Source: an uncultured Veillonella sp.
GTDB lineage: Bacteria; Bacillota; Negativicutes; Veillonellales; Veillonellaceae
Length of the DNA: 17,137 bases
NCBI RefSeq assembly: GCF_938010505.1
Contig: NZ_CALLVP010000097.1
Location: 1-17,137 of the forward strand
Direction: 5' to 3'
The translations under genes and the position numbers were made by a program. The notes beneath the pieces were generated by a model. It was not told the origin of the DNA. It saw nothing but the letters and a program-made list of their open reading frames with translations, and ran no database searches. Positions 12,774-17,137 of this stretch are shown in pieces; within the stretch, counting starts at the first letter, position 1; each line of letters begins with the position of its first letter.

Positions 12774-13550
12774 CTACTCTTCACTAATATTACGCTTAAT
12801 TAAGTGAACTAAGCTGACACCATAATCAACTAAAAACTGCTTTTCCGAATCATTGAACTCCCTACGATTACGCAAAGCTTCCTCTGAACCATGACGCATA
12901 CACTGAGTATTAATTCTAAACTCTCTACATTTAACAAAATCATGGATATTATCTATATCCGGTATATCTATAAATCTACCATCGCGTTTTAACTCATGTT
13001 CAATTACATTATTTAAGGCTGCAAGTTTAGCATCTAAACTCATCATTTGCCATGAAGTAGCATTGGATTCAATTATATTTATTAAATGTACAACCTCATC
13101 AGTCGGTATAACTCCTTGTATAGACCTCTCAAAAATCAACTCTCTAATGATTTGTCTTCTTATAGACCATCTAACAGTAGTCATATCTCCATTAGTATAT
13201 CCATTATCAAAAGCATATTGCCTAATATCAGTGTAAGCAAAATCCAATAAGCTCTTTGGTCGTTCAAAAAGTTTAGGAAACTGTCGAATATATATATTGT
13301 GATGAAAAAAATAAAATGAAATCAAGATAAACCACGACTCATCTTCAGATGTATGATTGTCTGGAGGTTGACATATCGAACGGAATTTATCTTCTAACTC
13401 ATCCTCATCATATAACTTATACTCTAAAACACTCGGCTCCAGGCCAAATACAACAGCTTCCTCATCAGTAAAACGTTGGATTTTAGTACAAAAACGTTCA
13501 TAATATGTACCTTCAACACAGTTATCAAAATTATCTAACAAGTCAATCAT
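12774..13550 (-). CDS. Unrecognised third gene of the restriction-modification operon
   Basis: A 258-residue protein of unknown function. It is rich in charged and aromatic residues. Visible segments are an acidic N-terminal half (YDEDELEDKFRSI, SWFILISFYFFHHNIYI) and a basic helical middle (VRWSIRRQIIRELIFERSI). The C-terminal part has SLDAKLAALNNVIEHELK, CREFRINTQCMRHGSEEA and FLVDYGVSLVHLIKR, the last third resembling a helical bundle. The start at 13550 is chosen because GAGGA lies 6 nt upstream and one base separates it from the specificity-gene stop; an ATG at 13562 overlaps that gene. Tight coupling implies it works with the restriction-modification enzyme, perhaps as a control or extra defence protein. 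Confidence 0.65.
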   Translation of the reverse strand: MIDLLDNFDNCVEGTYYERFCTKIQRFTDEEAVVFGLEPSVLEYKLYDEDELEDKFRSICQPPDNHTSEDESWFILISFYFFHHNIYIRQFPKLFERPKSLLDFAYTDIRQYAFDNGYTNGDMTTVRWSIRRQIIRELIFERSIQGVIPTDEVVHLINIIESNATSWQMMSLDAKLAALNNVIEHELKRDGRFIDIPDIDNIHDFVKCREFRINTQCMRHGSEEALRNRREFNDSEKQFLVDYGVSLVHLIKRNISEE

Positions 13551-13551
13551 A

Positions 13552-14697
13552 TTATTCCTCATTTAAGTTATTCATTTGTATTCTTAATGAGTTTCTTTTA
13601 TCTTTAGCATATACAACAATATCTTTAATTACCATTTTCTGAACTGCAGAAATCAGCAAATCAATACTTTGAATATCAATGACTCCATTTATTGAAGGTA
13701 ATTTAATTCTCAACTTAGAACTTTTAGAGCTTCTTAATTTATAGCCATATGAATATTCACCCTTTAAAGCTTTTGCCATAGAGGCAGCGAAAAACAGCAT
13801 TGTTTTAGAAGAATATGTTTTTTTCTTACTCCAATATACACCGGTATCATCACCTGCACCAAATTCATAATTTCTATAAAACGTATTGCCAAATATATCA
13901 ACAGTAATTGAATTAGCGGGAAATTTAGCTACTGGATTAGAAATATAATTCACAACTCCCGTATTCGTTATACCAGACATTACAAATGGAATCAATCCAG
14001 CTTTTTGATCATTTTTCTTTAGGCGTCTTCCCTGTTTTATGCAATCAAAGAGGTCACCAAATGATACATCCATAAATTCAATCTCTGAAGTAGCAAATTT
14101 ATTTAAGATTCGTTCTTCCTCTTCAGATAGATTATAACTATCTAATCCTGCAATAGTTAAGTAATTATTTAAATCATCTATACGTTGAGCTTCTAATTCT
14201 AATAAAAATTTATTCATAAAATCAAAATCTATCTGATTATCTTTTTGTGGCAAAAAAACTGTTGACTCTAAAAAAGTTTTATCAACATTCCGAACTAAAA
14301 CAGATAATAGAATAGGTTTTAGTCCATTCAAAATAGACGTCATAAATAAAACAATATTAGGTGTTAGTTTAAATTTAGGCACTATCTTTCTTACAAATTG
14401 CCCCGCATACCATTCTTTTCTGCGATAGAAGAAATCCATTTGTAAAAGGCCTAAACTCCATACATTAGCTTCATTCGGCCTTATTCCTGTAATAAAGTTA
14501 GAGCTTTGAAGAATCCCCTGATTAATGGATGTTCTCGTAACATAATCATATCTATCACCATCAAGTAATTTATCAGTATTAAGGCTTTTTGTTTTTTTTA
14601 TTTCAAATAAGTCTTTTATCTTATATTCGCCCCACTGAACATTTTGTAACTGTGCATTCAGTGAGGCATCTATTTTCCCAGGCGGTCTTCCTCCGTC
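13552..14697 (-). CDS. Specificity (S) domain of a BcgI-like restriction-modification enzyme, expressed by -1 frameshift
   Basis: Reads the DNA target for the methylase/nuclease subunit. The open frame is 381 codons and holds two target-recognition domains of type I S kind: VQWGEYKIKDLFEI with YDYVTRTSINQGIL in the first, FMDVSFGDLFDCIKQGRRL with SGITNTGVVNYI and FGAGDDTGVYW in the second. A helical linker containing LLELEAQRIDDLNNY lies between them. The first ATG in frame (14439) would delete most of the first domain. No ATG, GTG or TTG occurs between the upstream in-frame stop (14698-14700) and that ATG. The frame overlaps the methylase 3' end in -1 and is reached through the frameshift signal at 14630-14694, giving about 373 residues fused to the methylase. 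Confidence 0.75.
   Translation of the reverse strand, partial: DGGRPPGKIDASLNAQLQNVQWGEYKIKDLFEIKKTKSLNTDKLLDGDRYDYVTRTSINQGILQSSNFITGIRPNEANVWSLGLLQMDFFYRRKEWYAGQFVRKIVPKFKLTPNIVLFMTSILNGLKPILLSVLVRNVDKTFLESTVFLPQKDNQIDFDFMNKFLLELEAQRIDDLNNYLTIAGLDSYNLSEEEERILNKFATSEIEFMDVSFGDLFDCIKQGRRLKKNDQKAGLIPFVMSGITNTGVVNYISNPVAKFPANSITVDIFGNTFYRNYEFGAGDDTGVYWSKKKTYSSKTMLFFAASMAKALKGEYSYGYKLRSSKSSKLRIKLPSINGVIDIQSIDLLISAVQKMVIKDIVVYAKDKRNSLRIQMNNLNEE
14630..14694 (-). promoter_or_regulatory. Programmed -1 ribosomal frameshift signal
   Basis: On the minus strand: GGAGG (14690-14694), 10 nt, then the slippery heptamer G GGA AAA in the methylase frame (14673-14679), followed by the methylase stop TAG (14670-14672). 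Six nt after the heptamer, CCTCACTGAA (14657-14666) pairs with TTCAGTGGGG (14630-14639), giving 10 bp with one G-U and a 17-nt loop. Shine-Dalgarno-like stimulator, X XXY YYZ heptamer, short spacer and stem-loop are the parts of dnaX-type frameshifting. A simple lost A is the alternative. Confidence 0.65.
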
Positions 14698-16712
14698 TTA
14701 TCCTCTCTAAATAACTTTGTAACCTCCCATGACAAATAATCTGCTACGGTTTTTTTGAAATCTTCTAATGTAGGTCTTATGTCAATAGGCGCTCTTTGAT
14801 TCCAATCGGCACCATTCGTTGGATCTATTGTCCCCTCATAGTAATCTTCTTCACGCAAATAATGTAGCTGACTCTTACCAGAGCGCACAACTCTTACAAG
14901 CTCATCATATCGCTCCTTTGCATGATCGCGATCCACTAGATTATTTCGGGCCTTCTTACGATTTGTTCGAGTATACACATCATTAGAGAAGTCAATAAAC
15001 TTAACAATTTCAGTCTTATCATGAGCTTCCCCTACTCTAAATACATAGATACTAGTCTGAACATTAGATTTTCCAACAAAAATATCAGTTGGCATTTTAA
15101 TACTCGCTAATAAAGTATTCTTTTTCAAAATCCTCTTATTATATTCAACTGCCTTACCGGAACCGGCTGAATTCTGAATAATAATAGCAGCATAACCATG
15201 TTTCATCATTGCCAATGCTTTTTCAACAAAAATCATACCATTACCTTCAGCTGAGTATGGTGGATTTAACACAAATGCATTTGCGGGGAAATATTCATTA
15301 ATTTTTCCAAATCCATATTTACCATTAAAATTAACAATCGAATCCTCATTCAAAATATTCGAACTGCCATCCCCCATTAAAATCATATTAAGTACTGCTA
15401 ACATATAAACACTTGAAAGTACTTCAAGGCCTAAAAGTTGCTCTGCTTTAATTTTCAATATTTTCTGTTCTAATACATCTGGAGACGAAATATTATTTTT
15501 AGCATCAATCATCATTTCGTTCATCGCAGCCACTAATAACCCCGCAGAACCCGTAGCGAAATCCCATACATATGAATCTCTATCAACTCGGGCTAACCGC
15601 ACTAATAATCGAGCTACATAAGAAGGTGTAAGAACCACATCATTAAGCTTATCTTGTGTAAAACCAAGCCAGCTATACATTTCATTAAATAATTTACCTG
15701 TAAAATCTGTTGTTAGACCTATTTTATAATAGATACCTAAATCATCAACTATCTTAGTAAACACACGTTTTAATTGACTTTCACCATCAACAGGCTTATT
15801 GATATTAACAGTAGTTAATGTATTTTGTAATGTACGTGTAATCAAATCACGCTTATCTTGAGGAATCCGCTTAGCATTAAGAAACGCAATAATCTTACGA
15901 ACAATTATATCGCCATCTTGTTCACCTTCTTCAGAAGATGATTTTAAATCAGCCTTTTCTAACGGTGCAACCTTACCTGGTACACCTAATGTAGCAATAA
16001 TAGTTGCAGCAACTAAATATACACGATCACTTTCACCTAATCCATGTTCATCTTTATAAATGTCATTATTTAGCTTAACTAAACTTGCATTAATTTCCTT
16101 CTCACGCTTTTCTTTGAGGCGTTCAATCTCATCTTGTGTAAGTGATAAATCATGTACAATATTAATAAAATCATCAAAATTTTCAGCTTTTAAGAAAGAT
16201 AAATCAGTGTATTTAGCTACTTCTTGACCTATACCAAAATTATCCTTCGATACGTAATACACACCAATCTCATGACATATCTTACCACTAACATCCTTGT
16301 AGCCTGTTACACCAATAGCAATTACTTTAGTATAACTTGTGTAATGTAATACTGCATTCGCATAATGAATAGCGCCATTCACTGCATAACTATTAATATT
16401 TTTAAAGTTTGGTTCATTCTTTGCTGTACGATTATCAACTTGACCATTTTTATCTAACTTAACAAGCTTATCTTTATATCCCTTATATTCAATTAAAACG
16501 GGCCATTTTTCTATTGATTTAGTTTGTAATAGTAATTTAGCATCAGGACGATTTCCTCCCATCCCACCATTTTTAGATGCATACTCATTTAATGCTCTAT
16601 CAATTTCATGATTTAAAGACTCTTGTTCTAACTTATAGTCTAAACAATATTCTTTCAACCATCCGTTTACCAAATCGGCAATATTAGGTTCTACTGATTG
16701 TACTTTCGCCAT
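14670..16712 (-). CDS. BcgI-like restriction-modification subunit (nuclease plus N6-adenine methyltransferase)
   Basis: A 680-residue fusion that should both cut DNA and methylate adenine. N-terminal PD-(D/E)xK nuclease: RPDAKLLL (D57) and LIEYKGYK (E75, K77). A helical middle region follows (about 190-330), then an HsdM-like methyltransferase with motif I FATGSAG (385-391) and motif IV NPPY (483-486). This matches BcgIA, the A subunit of type IIB enzymes that cut on both sides of their site; BcgI itself uses a separate S subunit. The start at 16712 has GGGGGA upstream; the ATG at 16724 lies inside that site. It ends LGK-TAG at the frameshift signal, so about 1053 residues result after slippage. 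The region is visibly AT-richer than the left part of the window. Confidence 0.85.
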   Translation of the reverse strand: MAKVQSVEPNIADLVNGWLKEYCLDYKLEQESLNHEIDRALNEYASKNGGMGGNRPDAKLLLQTKSIEKWPVLIEYKGYKDKLVKLDKNGQVDNRTAKNEPNFKNINSYAVNGAIHYANAVLHYTSYTKVIAIGVTGYKDVSGKICHEIGVYYVSKDNFGIGQEVAKYTDLSFLKAENFDDFINIVHDLSLTQDEIERLKEKREKEINASLVKLNNDIYKDEHGLGESDRVYLVAATIIATLGVPGKVAPLEKADLKSSSEEGEQDGDIIVRKIIAFLNAKRIPQDKRDLITRTLQNTLTTVNINKPVDGESQLKRVFTKIVDDLGIYYKIGLTTDFTGKLFNEMYSWLGFTQDKLNDVVLTPSYVARLLVRLARVDRDSYVWDFATGSAGLLVAAMNEMMIDAKNNISSPDVLEQKILKIKAEQLLGLEVLSSVYMLAVLNMILMGDGSSNILNEDSIVNFNGKYGFGKINEYFPANAFVLNPPYSAEGNGMIFVEKALAMMKHGYAAIIIQNSAGSGKAVEYNKRILKKNTLLASIKMPTDIFVGKSNVQTSIYVFRVGEAHDKTEIVKFIDFSNDVYTRTNRKKARNNLVDRDHAKERYDELVRVVRSGKSQLHYLREEDYYEGTIDPTNGADWNQRAPIDIRPTLEDFKKTVADYLSWEVTKLFREDKTEEDRLGK

Positions 16713-16841
16713 GTTATCCCCCATTATATTAATTCATATATCTTATATTATACGAAAATATAGGAATTACTGCTATAAGTATAAATAAAAGCGCTATAAT
16801 AGGCATATATCCAATAATAATTTTATATACGCTAATTAACT

Positions 16842-16880
16842 AAAAAAAAATTGAGCCATGTCGTATTATCGACATGGCTC
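16842..16880 (-). terminator. Strong terminator after the 24-aa peptide gene
   Basis: GAGCCATGTCG (16853-16863) and CGACATGGCTC (16870-16880) form a perfect 11-bp stem with a 6-nt loop. On the minus strand it is followed by AATTTTTTTTT. It isolates the upstream genes from the restriction-modification operon. Confidence 0.9.
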
Positions 16881-16885
16881 CTATA

Positions 16886-16960
16886 TTATTCATCTGCAAT
16901 TAAGTAAAGCAAAGCTGTAGCAGCAGCTTCTACAATAATTCTTGTAATTACTGGATCCAT
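16886..16960 (-). CDS. Small hydrophobic peptide, 24 residues
   Basis: A 24-residue peptide starting MDPVITRIIVEAAATALLYL and ending IADE. Residues 4-22 could form one membrane helix. AAGGGGGTGAG lies 4 nt before the ATG, a very strong ribosome site, and the stop is 5 bp before a strong terminator, so the short frame looks like a real gene. A TATACT element upstream (16979-16984 region) could be its -10. It lies 34 bp after a zinc-ribbon gene and may instead be co-transcribed with it. No family is recognised; a toxin-like or membrane-regulatory peptide is possible. Confidence 0.55.
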   Translation of the reverse strand: MDPVITRIIVEAAATALLYLIADE

Positions 16961-16994
16961 AATCTCACCCCCTTTCAGAGTATAGTGAGGAAGA

Positions 16995-17137
16995 TTATGC
17001 TACAGATTGATGATTCTTTTGACAATTCATACACAAAGGCATATGGTACCGTTGTTTAGAGAAATTAGACACTTTACTCGAAATAGTACATCCACAGTCT
17101 GCACAATGTAAATCATCACTTACCATACGTTGATTAC
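16995..17137 (-). CDS. Zinc-ribbon protein, C-terminal part only
   Basis: The frame is open to the window edge, so the start is not visible unless the ATG at 17126 is used, which would give 43 residues. The visible part has C-x2-C in LHCADCG and C-x2-C in LCMNCQ, 20 residues apart, with a basic YSxK-like middle (SNFSKQRYHMPLCMNC). This is a four-cysteine zinc ribbon of the kind found at the C-terminus of many phage and mobile-element DNA-binding proteins. Stop TAA at 16995-16997. The full function cannot be judged from this fragment. Confidence 0.6.
   Translation of the reverse strand, partial: NQRMVSDDLHCADCGCTISSKVSNFSKQRYHMPLCMNCQKNHQSVA

Noticed and set aside
12774..13550. HEPN or Abi-type toxin assignment for the third restriction-operon gene
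   Set aside because: The Arg/His cluster does not keep the required R-x4-6-H spacing, so the name would be a guess.
13552..14439. Specificity gene starting at the ATG at 14439
   Set aside because: It would cut the first recognition domain in the middle, and the in-frame sequence upstream is clearly coding.
16729..16806. 25-residue hydrophobic frame just upstream of the methylase (minus strand)
   Set aside because: Ribosome site is poor and hydrophobic codons are expected by chance in such AT-rich DNA; it more likely contains the methylase promoter.

Overview
The window looks like chromosome of a low-GC, double-membraned Firmicute, most likely a Negativicute such as Veillonella. This is an inference from the protein set: Mn-type SOD, YjdM, a Gram-positive-type PgpA (YutG-like), an ECF S component, and secreted proteins with a TonB-C-like fold. 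No rRNA or other species marker is present. Almost every gene is on the minus strand; the exceptions are a quinone-reductase-like gene (5412-5978) and one tiny toxin gene (3813-3884).

Positions 1-5978 are mainly housekeeping and stress genes. In order they are a hexanucleotide repeat, sodA with a strong promoter and a Fur-box-like site, a cysteine hydrolase, pgpA behind a small secreted protein, yjdM, a noncoding-looking stretch, a second secreted paralogue, an ECF S component and a flavodoxin-fold oxidoreductase. The noncoding-looking stretch (3297-4056) holds two divergent type I toxin-antitoxin-like modules. Each has a tiny hydrophobic peptide gene with a strong Shine-Dalgarno, its own sigma-70 promoter, a near-consensus antisense promoter at the 3' end, and mRNA ends complementary to each other. 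A bidirectional terminator separates them.

Positions 6116-12308 are a head-to-tail run of nine minus-strand genes resembling immunity proteins of polymorphic toxin systems (DUF2695, LRR, DUF1877/YfbM, SUKH-like, HEAT-like, DUF4259-like, DUF2262 and two unrecognised). No toxin is in the window. One member (9000-9805) carries a -1 frameshift.

At 12573-12641 there is a tRNA-Arg(CCU) lacking its 5' acceptor strand. This is the scar expected when an element integrates into a tRNA gene, and its polarity implies the element extends to the right. The right part holds a BcgI-like restriction-modification locus: a nuclease-methyltransferase subunit (14670-16712), a two-domain specificity subunit (13552-14697) and an unrecognised third gene (12774-13550). 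The specificity frame has no usable start codon before its second half. It is joined to the methylase frame through G GGA AAA, with a Shine-Dalgarno-like GGAGG 10 nt upstream and a 10-bp stem-loop 6 nt downstream, which is the layout of dnaX-type programmed -1 frameshifting. I regard this as the most interesting signal here. Beyond the locus are a 24-aa peptide gene with a strong terminator and the 3' end of a zinc-ribbon gene cut by the window edge.
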